NCBI RefSeq assembly: GCF_943734655.1 | Contig: NC_071353.1 | Span: 78,081,621 to 78,145,620 of the forward strand | Reading direction: 5' to 3' | Length of the DNA: 64,000 nt | Origin: Sabethes cyaneus | Taxonomy: Eukaryota; Arthropoda; Insecta; Diptera; Culicidae | Part shown: in pieces, positions 43,431-55,390 of the stretch | Numbering within the stretch: the first letter of the stretch is position 1 | How the letters are laid out: every line of letters begins with the position of its first letter | The notes under the pieces: model-generated | Seen by the model: only the letters and a program-made list of their open reading frames with translations | Told to the model about the DNA's origin: nothing | Databases searched by the model: none | Position numbers and translations under genes: made by a program

Positions 43431-43799
43431 AAAGTGTCCTATCCATAAGTTGAACTAAAGCAACTTTTCGATGACCTGCTAAACGTTGAGAGTCTAGTCA
43501 ATATTAAAGAAAATTTAAAAAAATATTGAGTTAAATTACTAAGGCCATTACATATATTTAAAAAAGTTTTTGTCCCTCCGGTGTTGGGCCACTGAAGGGA
43601 GGGGGGGCGAAAAAAAAATCAAAAAGAATTTTTTAATCGAGTAAAATAAATGGATTTTAGGCATTTTTACTTAAAGTTTGAACGTGAAAACCAAATTTAT
43701 TCTTGCTTTTAATAAATACGTTGTTTTTTTTCATGCAAAAATCTATTGTGCATTTACTTGATCGATGGATTCCGAGGGGAGTTCAGGTATTGTTTCAAA
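43431..43799. other. Noncoding, no gene seen
   Basis: 43750-43800 matches 22690-22732 and preserves sequence lost at the Transib-like insertion. A GGGAGGGGGGGCG block is at about 43597-43610. Confidence 0.4.
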
Positions 43800-43986
43800 C
43801 ACCCCACCGACATCTCTATATCGAGCTGCAGTAAACGTCAGCGACGACATGTCCTGGGCTCAAAATTTGACAGCGGGCCCAAATCAGACTGCTGGCAGTT
43901 GAGTGAAACGCAGTGCTGATATGCTATCTCATTTTCGCACACACGAGATGTTAGCGGCGAAAACATGGTTGCATGCCGATGGGGTG
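43800..43986. mobile_element. ACCCCA-type MITE, copy 3
   Basis: 187 bp, CACCCCACCGACAT at the left and ATGCCGATGGGGTG at the right. Flanked by GTTTCAAA (43792-43799, 43987-43994). The empty site GTTTCAAACGTTCC is present at 24432-24445. Confidence 0.85.
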
Positions 43987-44195
43987 GTTTCAAACGTTCC
44001 AAAGGTAAAAAATGACTAAATTGGCAACACAGTTCGTAATGTTTTATCGCCATAACTGGCAACACAGGCTCATTGCGTTTCTGTCGCAACCTTAATCGTG
44101 ACTTTGTGTTAATCATATAAAAGCATTAAACAAATTGTTTTCGAATACGAACGTTATTGCTTTGTTATTGCTTGTTTGGATAATGAAGGATAAAC

Positions 44196-44522
44196 CACAG
44201 AGAACAGACATCCAAGCGAAATGTCCCCACTTGGATAAAACTTATGTCAAATTAGTTGGGACACTATAGTGATGGTGTCGCTAAAGGCGCAAGAAATTCT
44301 ACACTAAACTCACAACAGCTAGCTTCTGGCGCTAGCATAACGCATATAGTCCATATATACTAGCGCCAGAGGAGCCAAAGGTTGTCAGTGTGCAAATCAA
44401 ATGAATCATTTAGTTGGGAAACTATAGTGGTGGTGTCGCTAGCATATTAGGTGATCCTAATTTGAAATTTTATCCAAGAATTCCCGAAAAATTTGTTCCT
44501 GAATGGATGTCTGTTCTCTGTG
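44196..44522. mobile_element. CACAGA-terminated MITE, 7-bp target duplication, short copy
   Basis: Perfect 19-bp ends CACAGAGAACAGACATCCA, flanked by GATAAAC (44189-44195, 44523-44529). The empty site GGATAAACTACG is at about 25949-25960. The interior holds CTGGCGCTAG / CTAGCGCCAG and two TATAGTGRTGGTGTCGCTA words. 327 bp, noncoding. Confidence 0.9.
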
Positions 44523-44752
44523 GATAAACTACGCTTTATTCACTATGAAATTTCGGCAAACCGGCGTTGAAAATACAAATTCATTTCATGCTGAATTTCA
44601 TTCCGTTTCTTCTGATAGAATGGTAATTCCTAGGTTTATTTACTTTGCTTGATTGGTTCCAATAATGAAACAGCGATGATGACACAATTTGACATTTTAT
44701 CTGTCAAAAGTTAAAAACGACCCTTTATACGACCGTTCAGAAACACGACTGT

Positions 44753-45587
44753 CCCAAGCAACCAAAAGTTCGAATATTACTTGACACGCGAACTCGAAAG
44801 TTTCAGTTTCAGTTCCGTGGAACTTTCACGCTGATTAGTAGTGTATATCAAGTATATGTGGAACTAAATGCTTTAAGAAGTGCTGCGAGTACTTCATAGA
44901 TACTTCAAAGCTATTAGGATGCTACATGAAGTTCTGAAGTAACTTTAGTTGCTAACAAGTTCTGCGTGTTGCTTTTTTGTTTATATTTCTGGTGATCAAA
45001 CCAGCAGAACCTGAAACTATTGGAGATTAATTTTTATTTCACTTGAATAAATTTTCGCACATTTCTAATTACAAATATAAATTAGAAAGTAATGCTCTTC
45101 ATTATTGTGTTGTGTAGCATATGCTGTCGGTATCTCACTACTACAGTTAATTGCCTGGTTCCAAACTTTATGTTCTATAATTAACTCGCGCTGCATAAAG
45201 CTGCTGCAAGTTCTAAATCGAACTTTTACTTAACAACTCATTGGCAAAATTCACATCGCTTGTATACGACAAAGGTGACGCAGTGGATCGGTATAGGTTT
45301 ACAACGCGGAGCACCCGGGTTCAAACCCAACAGCAGGCAAATGCAACGAATATAGAAGTTAGGTAGAAGTATAAAAATAGAACATAGAAGTGCTGCTAAA
45401 TTTGTTTTTTCTTAGTTTTTGACAGTTTATTTCGAAGCTGCTTAGCGTTCTATGCAGTGAACCCAAGACAGCTTGAAAGTTCGGTTAATTACTTAAAAGT
45501 GACGCTACTTAGCAAGTTATAGATTGATATACATAAAGCTGTTTAACCCTTGTTAGACACCATTATTCGAACTCTTGGTTACTTGGG
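44753..45587. mobile_element. CCC..GGG-terminated element, GT target duplication, tRNA-like core
   Basis: CCCAAGCAACCAAAAGTTCG at the left and CGAACTCTTGGTTACTTGGG at the right. Flanks CACGACTGT and GTTTCAATCAACC join to the CACGACTGTTTCAACC found at about 26171-26186, leaving a 2-bp GT duplication. 835 bp, with AAGTTC / GAACTT words throughout and pol III-like boxes at 45276-45327. Confidence 0.75.
45270..45340 (+). ncRNA. tRNA-like (pol III A/B box) module inside a DNA element
   Basis: TGACGCAGTGG (45276-45286) resembles an A box and GGTTCAAACC within CCCGGGTTCAAACCC (45314-45328) is a good B box and T-arm. The spacing of about 32 nt suits a tRNA. No clean acceptor stem, so a SINE head or tRNA relic. 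Confidence 0.45.
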
Positions 45588-46009
45588 GTTTCAATCAACC
45601 GTCGTGTCCAGTAAGGGAATGCGCGCACAATACGAACGAAAAGACAAAAACGAAAGAAAATTTTTTGGCTGAGTTTCGGAAATTCCACTGTTTGAACTTC
45701 CATTTCTATTTCGTGCTAGAAGCGTTAACTCAACTCGTACACTCATTTTTCGAGTTTTTTAAGCTGTAGAGCCCACAGACAATTTATTTTATAAAAAAAA
45801 AATTAACTCATATCCTACAAATTATTTTTTTGCCCCCCGATTTTTCAAGCCAATTTCTAAGGGGGGGGGTTTGAGAAAAACTTTGAAAATGATTTGCAAT
45901 GGCCTAACTGGATTACAAATAAAAATATGTCAAAAGAATAACTTTTGACTTTCATTTAGCATTTAGAAAATAAAAGGACATCATAGCGTAATCTTAATTA
46001 AAAAAAAAC
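45588..46009. other. Noncoding, no gene seen
   Basis: Continues the 26.2-kb-like flank and then AT-rich sequence with a GGGGGGGGGT tract near 45863. Confidence 0.35.
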
Positions 46010-47067
46010 CGAATTAATCCACCTAGCGGCGTGACCTAGCCTTTCTACTGCCATAATAATCATTATTTAATTTCTCAGGAACGTCTATGTATAATTAACT
46101 TGACTATATTTTTAAATATCCGTTCCATATTCCTCAAAATCCTTATTTGCCAGTAAAATTACCAACGTATTGCGTAGAATAATTAAATTTTCTTTCCTTG
46201 GGTGCGTAAATACTTGTAAAACCTTATTTAGTTTTATAATCGGTCGGCCTTAACTTTTGGGCTTCAGAGCCATATACGAAACTTGTTTTGAATTGACAAT
46301 ATGAAATATGTGTTCATAACAGATTTTTTGATATTTTGATATTAATACCATACGTTCAAAAGTTAGCATCTTTGAAAAACAAGAGTTCAGAAAAATTATT
46401 ATTATACTTCGCTTTTGAAGACAAAGGATATCGACAACAAAATGATTAATCTCAAAATTTTACTATTAGTTTGCTTGGCTTCAATTTTGCGATATATCTG
46501 AATTAGAAAAAATAACTGAATAGAGCATTAGATATGAAAAAGAGAAATTGAACTTTTTCTTAGCTGGCGCTCCTTCAGATAATTATTTTTGCATGAAAAT
46601 CAAAACTTAAGCTTCTTTTCAATGTACTTTCATGAAAAGATAGTCATTAGCTTGATCGCATCGTTTTTACAATGTTGGAGGGTTAGGAAAACAAGATGAA
46701 GTCGAAAAATAGTGCAAGCTGCGCCTTAAACATGCTTGAGAATAGGAAATATGATCGATATGATTTCCAGTGCTAGTCATTTTTGATTTATTTGTTGAAA
46801 CATGATACATGACATAAGACATCTGTCCTTTAAAATGTCATTAACGAAAACAAATCTTACAAAATTACTACCGTGCAACGTTTACTTCCTATTTTTCATA
46901 TAACATTTCTAAGCTCTAGTAGCTATTGATTAAAAAGACCTACATGCTTAAATTAACTGCTTTTCTTCGCTGTTTGCTTTTCTTGTACAATTGTGAGTAA
47001 CAGCAAGTGAAGAAAATGACAATTGAAATCTGAAATCAAAGAAAAGAAAAAGCATTTCGATTGAATC

Positions 47068-47183
47068 CCACTATTTAATATTTATTTGCAACAGATACGT
47101 AGTTCGCCTACGACGTGCAGGCTTCATCAGTGTCTTATTTCAAAGCGTATACGTATCTGTCGCGAATAAATATTAAATAGTGG
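47068..47183 (-). ncRNA. 116-bp hairpin with hammerhead-like core (copy B)
   Basis: Same fold as 7465-7580. CTGATGA is the complement of 47124-47130 and stem II is GCCTGC/GTAGGC, fully Watson-Crick apart from one G-U. Stem III pairs GACAGATACGTA with TACGTATCTGTT. Confidence 0.35.
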
Positions 47184-47332
47184 AATTTAGTCGGTAAAAG
47201 TTTTTTCTTATCTTTAATTTCAAATTTCGTATTCCACTAAGAGGCTTCAAAAACTTCAGACAATTGATTCAGAAAAGTGAGAAACATCTTTTCTTGAATT
47301 TCAATGCAAATTTAAAAATTGCAAATTGTCAT

Positions 47333-47440
47333 CCCAAGTAACAATTTGAGTTTTATTACACTCTTATGATAGCATTCAAGACCACAATTGGTCATGAAAA
47401 CCACCATAAGAGTACAATCAAACTCACATTGTTGCTTGGG
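47333..47440. mobile_element. 108-bp CCC..GGG MITE, AT target duplication
   Basis: CCCAAGTAACAATTTGAG at the left, CATTGTTGCTTGGG at the right. Flanks TTGTCAT and ATCACAT join to the TTGTCATCACAT of copies A and C, leaving AT duplicated. The two halves are related inverted copies (ATGATAGCATTCAAGACCAC / GGTCATGAAAACCACCATAA). Confidence 0.8.
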
Positions 47441-47449
47441 ATCACATTC

Positions 47450-47486
47450 ACACATACATACATACATACATATATACATACATACA

Positions 47487-47520
<34 letters not shown>

Positions 47521-47715
47521 CATACATACATACATACATACATACATACATACATACATACATACATTCATACATACATACATACATACATACATACATA
47601 CACACATACATACATACATACATACATACATACATACATACATACATACATACATACATACATACATACATACATACATACATACATACATACATACATA
47701 CATACATACACACAT
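47450..47715. repeat. (CATA)n microsatellite, copy B
   Basis: About 265 bp with occasional TATA, TTCA and CACA variants. Confidence 0.95.
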
Positions 47716-49204
47716 ACATCACACACATTAAATACAATCAACATTTGTTTTGATTTCACACGTTTTAACGGTTTAATATACGGTGCTTAAGTGTTAAAGT
47801 TTAAATAACTTTTGAATGAACCGTCAGATTTTAAATAACTCGGTTTCGTTTGATAGATCTCAGCAGTTATTTTCAAATAATAATAAAATGTGTGATGTTT
47901 TTCATTGAATTAATGCTTATATGTTACAAACCCGAATTAATCCACCTAGCGGCGTGACCTAGCCTTTCTACTGCCACTATTTAATTTCTCAGGAACATCT
48001 ATAATTAACTTGACTATATTTTTAAATATGCGTTCCGTATTCCTCAAAATCCTTATTTGCCAGTAAAATTCACAACGTATTGCGTAGAATAATTATATTT
48101 CTTTCCTTGGGTGCGTAAATACTTGTAAGCGTCATTTATGTTACTTGATGAACACCTTATTTAGTTATATAATATTTACGTGATTTGTCGAGAAATAATG
48201 TAAACACAAAAGATAATTTTTACAGACTTGAATGAATATATATAGAAAATTAGAAATTAACCTTCTAACGGGTCTACGGACGGCCTTAACTTTCGGGCTT
48301 CAGAGCCATATACGAAACTTGAATTTTTTTGAATTGACAATATGAAACATGTGTTCATAGCAAATTTTTTGATATTTTGATATTAACACCATGCGTTCAA
48401 AAGTTAGCATCTTTGAAAAACAAGTGTTCAGAAAAATTATTATTATACTTCGCTTTTGAAGAAAAAGGATATCGACAACAAAATGATTAATCTCAAAATT
48501 TTACTATAAGTTTGCTTGGCCTCAATTTTGCAATATATCTGAATTAGAAAAAATAACTAAATAGAGCATTAGATATAAAAAAGAGAAATTGAACTTTTTC
48601 TTAGCTGGCGCTCTTTCACATAATTATTTTTGCATGAAAATCAAAACTTAAGCTTCTTTTGAATGCACCTTCATGAAAAGATAGTCATTAGCATGACCGC
48701 ATCGTTTTTACAATGTTAGATGGTTAGGAAAACAAAATGAGGTCGAAAAATAGTGCAAAAGCTGCTCCATCAACATGCTTGAGAATGGGAAATATGATCG
48801 ATATGATTTCCAGTGCTTGTCATTTTTGATTTATTTATTAAAACATGATACATGACATAAGACATCTGTCCTTTAAAATGTCACTAACGAAAATAAATCT
48901 AACAAAGTTACTACCGTGCAACGTTTACTTCCTATTTTTCATATAACATTTCTAAGCTCTAGTATCTATTGGTTGAAAAGAGCATCTATTGATGCGCAGA
49001 ATTTGTTTGGAATTTGTACAAATTTATTTGGAAAAATCAACTCACTAGTATTTTTGATTCTATACACCACTATACCTACATGCTTAAATAAACTGCTTTT
49101 CTTCGCTTTTTGCTTTTCTTGTACAATTGTGAGTAACAGCAAGTGAAGAAAATGACAATTGAAATCTGAAATCAAAGAGAAGAAAAAACTTTTCGATTGA
49201 ATAT

Positions 49205-49311
49205 AATATTTATTTACAACAGATACGTAGTTCACCTACGACGTGCAGGCTTCATCAGTGTCTTATTTCAAAGCGTATACGTATCTGTCGCGAATAAATA
49301 TTAAATAGTGG
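49205..49311 (-). ncRNA. Hairpin with hammerhead-like core (copy C)
   Basis: Core identical to copy B except GTAGGT for GTAGGC at stem II, as in copy A. The outer left arm is shortened by a few bases. CTGATGA is the complement of 49252-49258. Confidence 0.35.
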
Positions 49312-49454
49312 AATTTAGTCGGTAAAAGTTTTTTCTTTTCTTTAATTTTAGAGTTCGTATTCCACTAAGAGGCTTCAAAAACTTCAGACAATTGACATGA
49401 TTCTCACTTTTCTTGAATTTCATTGCAAATTTTAAAATTGCAAATTGTCATCAC

Positions 49455-49665
49455 ATACATACACACATACATACACATACATACATACATACATACATAC
49501 ATACATACATACATACATACATACATACATACATACATACATACATACATACATACATACATACATACATACATACATACATACATACATACATACATAC
49601 ATACATACATACATACATACATACATACATACATACACACATACATACACACATACATCACACAT
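49455..49665. repeat. (CATA)n microsatellite, copy C
   Basis: About 210 bp, with CACA variants near both ends. Confidence 0.95.
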
Positions 49666-49675
49666 ATCTCATACA

Positions 49676-50208
49676 TTGAATACAATCAACATTTGATTGA
49701 TATGTTTTGATTTCACACGTTTTAACGGTTTAATATACGGTGCTTAAGTGTTAAAGTTTGAATAACTTTTGAATGAAGCATCCGATTTTAAATAACTCGG
49801 TTTCATTTGATAGATCTCAGCAGTAATTTTCAAATAATCATAAAATGTGTGATGTTTTTCATTAAATTAATGCTTATATGTTACATAAACATGTTTTAAA
49901 TACTATTTTTTCACATTTCTTTATGTAACTTTCAAACTACAAGTCCAATCGTCATGAAATTTGGAAGTTAAGGGTTTGCAAGGCTCCTCTTTCATATGCA
50001 ATCAATTTTGTTCAATTCGGTTAAGAGACCTATAAGATAATGAAGTCCCATATTTTTCGTATTTTTATACATAACTTTTGAACTAAAAGTCCGATCAGTA
50101 TGAAATTCAATAGCGACCAATGGGACACCTAGACCTTTCATTTGACACTAAGAACATTAAAATCGATCCAGCCATCTCCGAGAAAAGTGAGTGAGATTGA
50201 AAAGCGTT

Positions 50209-50243
<35 letters not shown>

Positions 50244-50386
50244 TACACACACACAGAAAATGCTCAGTTTTCGAAACTGAGTCGAATGGTATATAACATT
50301 CGGCCCGCAGGACCTTCTTTCCATTTCCGGTTTTCCAAGTGATTTCTATACCTTTATACTATATACTTATATAGTAGAAAGGCAAA
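49676..50386 (+). repeat. (CA)n-bearing repeat, tandem unit 1
   Basis: Same family as 13437-14815, uninterrupted, with a short CA tract at about 50213-50255 and the end TATAGTAGAAAGGCAAAA. It preserves the empty target of the 13870 element. Confidence 0.75.
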
Positions 50387-50905
50387 AATATGTTTTAAAT
50401 ACTATTTTTTCACATTTCTTTATGTAACTTTCAAACTACAAGCCCAATCGTCATGAAATTTGGAAGTTAAGGGTTTGCAAGGCTCCTCTTTCATATGCAA
50501 TCAATTTTGTTCAAATCGGTTAAGGGACCTATGAGATAATGAAGTCCCATATTTTTCATATTTTTATACATAACTTTTGAACTAAAAGTCCGATCAGTAT
50601 GAAATTCAATAGCAACCAATGGGACACCTAGACCTTTCATTTGACACTAAGAACATTAAAATCGGTCCAGCCATCTCCGAGAAAAGTGAGTGAGATTAAA
50701 AGCGTCACATACACACACACACATACACACACACACACATACACACACACACACATACATACACACACACAGAAAAAGCTCAGTTTTCGAAACTGAGTCG
50801 AATGGTATATGATATTCGGCCCGCAGGACCTTCTTTCCATTTTCGGTTTTCCAAGTGATTTCTATACCTTTATACTATATATCTATATAGTAGAAAGGCA
50901 AAACA
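50387..50905 (+). repeat. (CA)n-bearing repeat, tandem unit 2
   Basis: Starts at TATGTTTTAAATACTATTTT and repeats unit 1 from that point with small differences. CA/TACA tract at about 50706-50772, same end. Confidence 0.75.
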
Positions 50906-51239
50906 GTTGTTTGTAATTTTTACATTGAAATCATAGATTTTCGAAATATCTGGATATACACCCTAATTCTGTGTTCCGACGGAACTTAATTTTGTTCTAC
51001 TTATTTTGAACGTGTTGTTTTACCCATTTGATTTAGCTGAATAAGGCTGATAATTTCGTTTTATTTCGAAAGTTCAAAATTGGTTTCAATCTGGTTTGGA
51101 GCGATTCTGAGAATTCGAAATTGTAATTGAATTTCGTTTCGTTACGTCTCAACAACACAAAAATCTTATCAAAAATTAAGGAAATTGTAATAAATAGTTT
51201 ATAGAAAAATAGAATAAACAACGCTACAAGAGAACTTAC

Positions 51240-51607
51240 ATGAAAATATCTTCTACATCCGCTTCCTCGTCTTCAGTTTCATTGTCACTCTCATTTTCGG
51301 ACAAGTTTCCGCTGTTCAATTGTTGATCCTTCATTAATCGAGCAGCTTTCAGGAAATTCCTGCCGTTATCGGTAGTTATTGAATAAACCTGGTCCGGTTT
51401 AATTCCAAAATGGTCTAGCGTTTTTAGAATTTCACTGAGCAAATTTTCTGCTGTATGTCGCTCAAAGGTCTCAACCATCGCAAGGGTTCGCACTATTATT
51501 TTTCCGCAATCAATGAACTGAAGATTAATTCCCAATATACTGCGCCCTTTCCGTGAGGCCGAGTCGGCTTTTAGACAAATTATTTTCCCACGAATTTCAA
51601 ACATAAT
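51240..51607 (-). CDS. hAT transposase, upstream exon with two catalytic Asp blocks
   Basis: Encodes ICLKADSASRKGRSILGINL (first Asp region), VRTLAMVETFERHTAENLL and YSITTDNGRNFLKAARLM (second Asp), then a run of Glu/Asp. It ends CAT|GTAAGT at 51240, phase 2, which matches the one-base start of the 40887 exon; the acidic run continues into that exon's acidic lead. If joined, the intron is about 10.35 kb and full of repeats. The 5' side has a possible acceptor GAGGAACAG, but sequence upstream of about 51621 is histone-relic repeat, so the N-terminal BED-finger part is missing. Confidence 0.65.
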
Positions 51608-52044
51608 CTGTTCCTCAATTTTGAAGTAGGACTACTTCTTTGATTTCTATATTGGGGTGCACTCTAGAAAAACGAAAAGGGAACATGTAACGAAAAGTGG
51701 TTATGGTTTGCACGCTTATAACTCAGTCATCCGTCAACAGATTCTAGAGATATTGTTATCAATCGATTGGAAATTTTTCAAAAAATCCATAACAATACAA
51801 TAGATTCCATGTTTCCCAAACAGACGTTTAATAATTGAGAAAATATTAGACGTATATTCATTATTTCATTATTTTCATGTTTTTGCCTTCCCACGCCAAT
51901 GCTTCCCTAGCACAGATGACAGAAATATATACGAGATGAGCTATGGCTTAAGCTGACCTTTGATTGTATTTAATTTACGCTCTATAGAATTCGCTCGAAA
52001 ATTGTTGAGCTTCAGTGGGTGCTGCTTGCTCGGAATAAGGCATC

Positions 52045-52572
52045 GAAGACATTCAAATTCACCAAGCAAGACGCCAACAAAACCGAAGAAGTAACCGACT
52101 CGCCCGCCAGCGAACGATATGGTTTTTGCTGCTATCAATACCCAGTAAAATCAATGGATCCTCGCTGCAAGCCGTTAGAAGTAAATCGCCGCTAGCCACA
52201 ATTGTGACGTTCCAAGGTTGGACACATTTGTGAAAAAGGTTTTGAAATTAGCTGTCGAAAAGCTGGTCCAAACAAAAAGAACAGGCGCTTCCGATTTGTT
52301 CAAGGTTGATAAAACGGACGAAAACAATTTATCTTTGCTAACTGCTGCAAAGGCGGCTCCGATTAAAACTGTACTACTGGAGTAAATATGCGGGTGCCCC
52401 CGAACAAAAATCTACTAAGCCAATGAAAACCGTAGCAAAGGCACCGAAAGCCCCAGTCAAAGGAAGTCGTTCCAGCGGAGAAGGTGCCCGAAAAAAACTG
52501 CTGCTTAGATGTAAATTTCCTTGATTTGCATTACTAATATTTGGTAGAAAACAATCAGTTCTTTTAAGAACT
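52045..52572 (+). pseudogene. Histone H1 relic 3 with 3' stem-loop
   Basis: Uninterrupted counterpart of relic 1. PTRPPANDMVFAAINTQ, then after shifts LDTFVKKVLKLAVEKLVQTK and RTGASDLFKVDKTDENNLSL of the globular domain, then a tail with KSTKPMKTVAKAPKAP. Several stops. Hairpin AGTTCTTTTAAGAACT at 52557-52572. Confidence 0.8.
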
Positions 52573-52689
52573 ACTGAATAAAAGTATACGAAGCAGTTAA
52601 ATTGATTTTTCTTACATTTTAAAGTGATGTTAGCAGTTTAGTATGAGCGTTCGAAGTATGAGCCCGTCAGAAATTACATGTTTAAACTG

Positions 52690-52745
52690 TATTAAGACAA
52701 ACACAACTGTGAGTGCACGTCTGCCATGCTCGTTGCCGTGCCATC
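52690..52745 (-). pseudogene. Histone H2B remnant of duplicate 2
   Basis: Only the part matching 35118-35167 remains (ACAACTGTGAGTGCACGTCT). N-terminus, C-terminus and stem-loop are deleted. Confidence 0.45.
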
Positions 52746-52944
52746 CCTGTGTTCAAACAATGTACGGAGTACGGTTTCGTTGTACCGCCTTTCTTTCGTG
52801 TCTATGATTCTCTGCCCTACGTTGATCCGCCTTTGTTACAACTTGCTGCCATTTGCTCTGGTATATAATCAGAAGTAAGTCGGCGAACGGCATCATTTTT
52901 GCATTGGCATTGGTATGGTGCAGAAGCAGAACAGACAGCAGAGA

Positions 52945-53221
52945 GTTGCGATTTCCCTCACTGGACTCGGCAAACTGGTAAAACGCAGCGCAGCGGCAGC
53001 AGCAGTAGCGGATCATTGTTTGGTGTAGAGTGCGCTGAACGTGTTGGTACCGGAGCATCGATCTATTATCAGCTATATTAGAATATTTGGTTGCGGGAGC
53101 GGAAGAGCTTGAATCAATGGAAAATGCTCTGTCCGGTAACCATTGTCACCATTGCCCTAGGAGGTGTTGTTTCAAACATTCAAGCCATTCTGCTGGCCGG
53201 ATTTTCGTCCTTTTTAGGACG
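52945..53221 (+). pseudogene. Histone H2A relic c with 3' stem-loop
   Basis: CAERVGTGASIY and, after a stop, VAGAEELESMENALSGN, then in another frame VTIVTIALGGVVSNIQAILL. Hairpin CGTCCTTTTTAGGACG at 53206-53221. Nearly the same lesions as 35955-36249, so the gene was dead before the segment duplicated. Confidence 0.75.
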
Positions 53222-53564
53222 AACGAATTTGTTTATGAAGAGATGAAAATTTTCTGCATACTAAATTTCTTTACTTAAATTTCCAAATGTCGCTGATTCT
53301 TTAAATCATGAAGAATTTCTTCTGATTTGATCTATAAAACGATAAATATGTGGTGACTCACCATGCGGTCTTCTAACTCATGACGTTGCTTTAATCTTAT
53401 TTTTGCCTTCCCATGCCAATGCTTCCCTAACACGGATGACAGAAATATATAGAAGAGCTGTGGATTAAATTCCCTTTGAATCAAAGTTTGATTATATTTA
53501 ATTTACGCTCTATAGAATCCGCTCGAAAATCGTTGAGCTTCAGCTGTTGCTACTTCCCCGGAAT

Positions 53565-53654
53565 AAGGCAACGAAGACATCCAAATTCACTAAGCGAGAC
53601 GCCAATAAACCGAAGAGTCAACGGATCTTCGTTGCAAGCGGTCTAGAAGTATAT
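53565..53654 (+). pseudogene. Histone H1 relic 4, cut by an LTR
   Basis: Matches 36595-36685 up to CTAGAAGTATAT, then switches to LTR sequence. Confidence 0.65.
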
Positions 53655-54965
53655 TGTTACCATCGCGGACAATCTCTCAAGTTTGTTGGCATGCATGAAA
53701 GATTATTTAGTTATTTGTATTGATATTTGCTTAAAGTATAATTGTCCATAAAATATCTGTGAAAATAACACATTATTATTTGTATTTAATGTTAACTAGT
53801 TTAGGGAAATTAATTAAAATTATCCAAAAAGACACTTCAAGCATCAGATTGAAAAATAGGTTTTAAAAAAAAATAATAAGAGTAGAATGCTATAAACAGG
53901 CACAACCCTGCTACCACTTGAAATGCTACCAATGTTACTATCACCGCTGCTACCAGCAATAAAGAGAAACTAAAAAGGGGAAAAAGGCTAAGCTACCGGG
54001 GAAAGAAATTGCTAAAGGTCTCTTGAAATCGAACCGCAGGCTAGTGAACATCTAAACCAGCCGATGAGCTAAAAGTTTAAAAGCAAAAGTGTTCAATAGC
54101 TGATTGTTTAAAAAAAAAGGAAGACCGTTGAAGTGCTTTAAATAGACCGAATCAGGTATGCTAACGCTCAGTTAATTTAAATAATTAGCAATCATCTTTC
54201 TCAAATCAACCCGGTAGCCAAAAGCTAATATTTCCCTCACTTTTCCCACATGGTCTGTAGGACCCATTAGTTAACCCCAAAAGGTGGGCGATCGATTGTA
54301 TCGCCGGAAGAATCACCACGTGGAACGTACGTAGATACAGTGGCCGTCTGATCCTGAGCCACAGAAAGACGCTTGAAAGAAAATTATTCCCCGCAGGCGC
54401 AAATGCAGAAGTTGGGGCTTTTTGTAATCCGGGAAATACTGAAAGCATCACCTCGTGGGTCGGTTTTGTACCATTGAGTCACCGGAAGTTCACCCATTGC
54501 TGTGACTGTTGGACAGTCTATACCTGGAAATACAAACGGGGACCAATCCCTTCCCCGCAAACACGAAAAACAGCGGAAATCGTCAAGGAGCGACAGAAAC
54601 AGCGGCTCAGTAGCGTCACTGTCCGTAGCAGCATCACCAGCAGGAGCATCTCGAGTAGCAGCATAACCAGTAGCAGGAAGGCCGGCCGGCACCCGTCAAT
54701 TATACGACCGAAACACGTGTGAGTAGGTGAGGCAAATAAAAGTAGATTTAAGGAAGTGAAGATAGTTGTTCATTTAGTTAAACTTATTATCCGAAATCTT
54801 GATCGGCATTCATATGTGAGAGCCGACCCTGAGAGCAAGAACGCTACTCACGGCCGCGCTAGCCATTTCAAAAGAGGCAGGTGAAGCACACCCTCAGGAT
54901 CGCCGACGGTGTTTGACCAGCGATCGAGGGCTTTGTTCTAGTTGGTCCTCTACCAACTAGTAATA
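53655..54965 (+). repeat. Probable LTR of an LTR retrotransposon
   Basis: Begins TGTTACCATCGCGG at the point where the H1 relic is broken and ends ...CTAGTAATA just before a TGGCGCCCAAC primer site. TGTTAC...GTAATA is close to the TGTTAC...GTAACA ends of many Ty3/gypsy LTRs. About 1.3 kb. No second copy is in the window, so the boundaries rest on the breakpoint and primer site. Confidence 0.55.
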
Positions 54966-54967
54966 AA

Positions 54968-54985
54968 TGGCGCCCAACTAAAATA
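54968..54985 (+). promoter_or_regulatory. Primer binding site (tRNA-Lys-like)
   Basis: TGGCGCCCAACTAAAATA. The first 11 bases fit the 3' end of a lysine tRNA, a common primer of insect gypsy elements. Confidence 0.6.
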
Positions 54986-55390
54986 CCAAGCTGATCAAGG
55001 TTTCAAGGATAAATTTGCAAATGCTGAAGTGTATAGGAGGTTAGGGTAACCGTGCCAGTTAACTAAGTGAAAATCCAAAGCGGTAACACGAAATTTACTT
55101 TTCTCAAGCCTGAGTTGCTTCTGTTTAATATCAGCTTACTAGTGCGCGTACGCCTACAAAAGCTTACAAAATTACTGTGAATTCATCAAATAGCGGAATT
55201 GTTCGGATTTAAATGAATGTATAGCGATTAATGGGTCTTGATTCGACTAATATACCACAATAATTTTTTTTTTTTTAAATAAGTAGATTTATTTTTTAAT
55301 CCAGAGATTTGAGATTGAACAGGGTGAATTCAGTTAAAGAGTTATTCAGTAATTTCACGTTGTGTCTCTCGTTAATTAACTAAAAGCACA

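Larger units (their letters stand above)
46010..47715 (+). repeat. Copy B of the (CATA)n-ended repeat family
   Basis: Same order of landmarks as copy A without most of its insertions: CCGAATTAATCCACCTAGCG start, hairpin at 47068-47183, then (CATA)n. It carries its own small insertion at 47333-47440. Followed directly, after about 220 bp, by copy C in the same orientation. Confidence 0.75.
47934..49665 (+). repeat. Copy C of the (CATA)n-ended repeat family
   Basis: Tandem to copy B with only short deletions. Ends in (CATA)n at 49455-49665. Hairpin at 49205-49311. Confidence 0.75.
51625..53654. repeat. Decayed histone cluster, duplicate 2
   Basis: Collinear with 31791-36690 but lacking the 2-kb and 414-bp insertions and most of H2B. 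Ends where an LTR begins at 53655. Confidence 0.75.

Noticed and set aside
54206..54722. Ser/Arg-rich and Ala/Thr-rich overlapping frames
   Set aside because: They lie inside the probable LTR and come from AGCAGCA-type sequence; no coding evidence.
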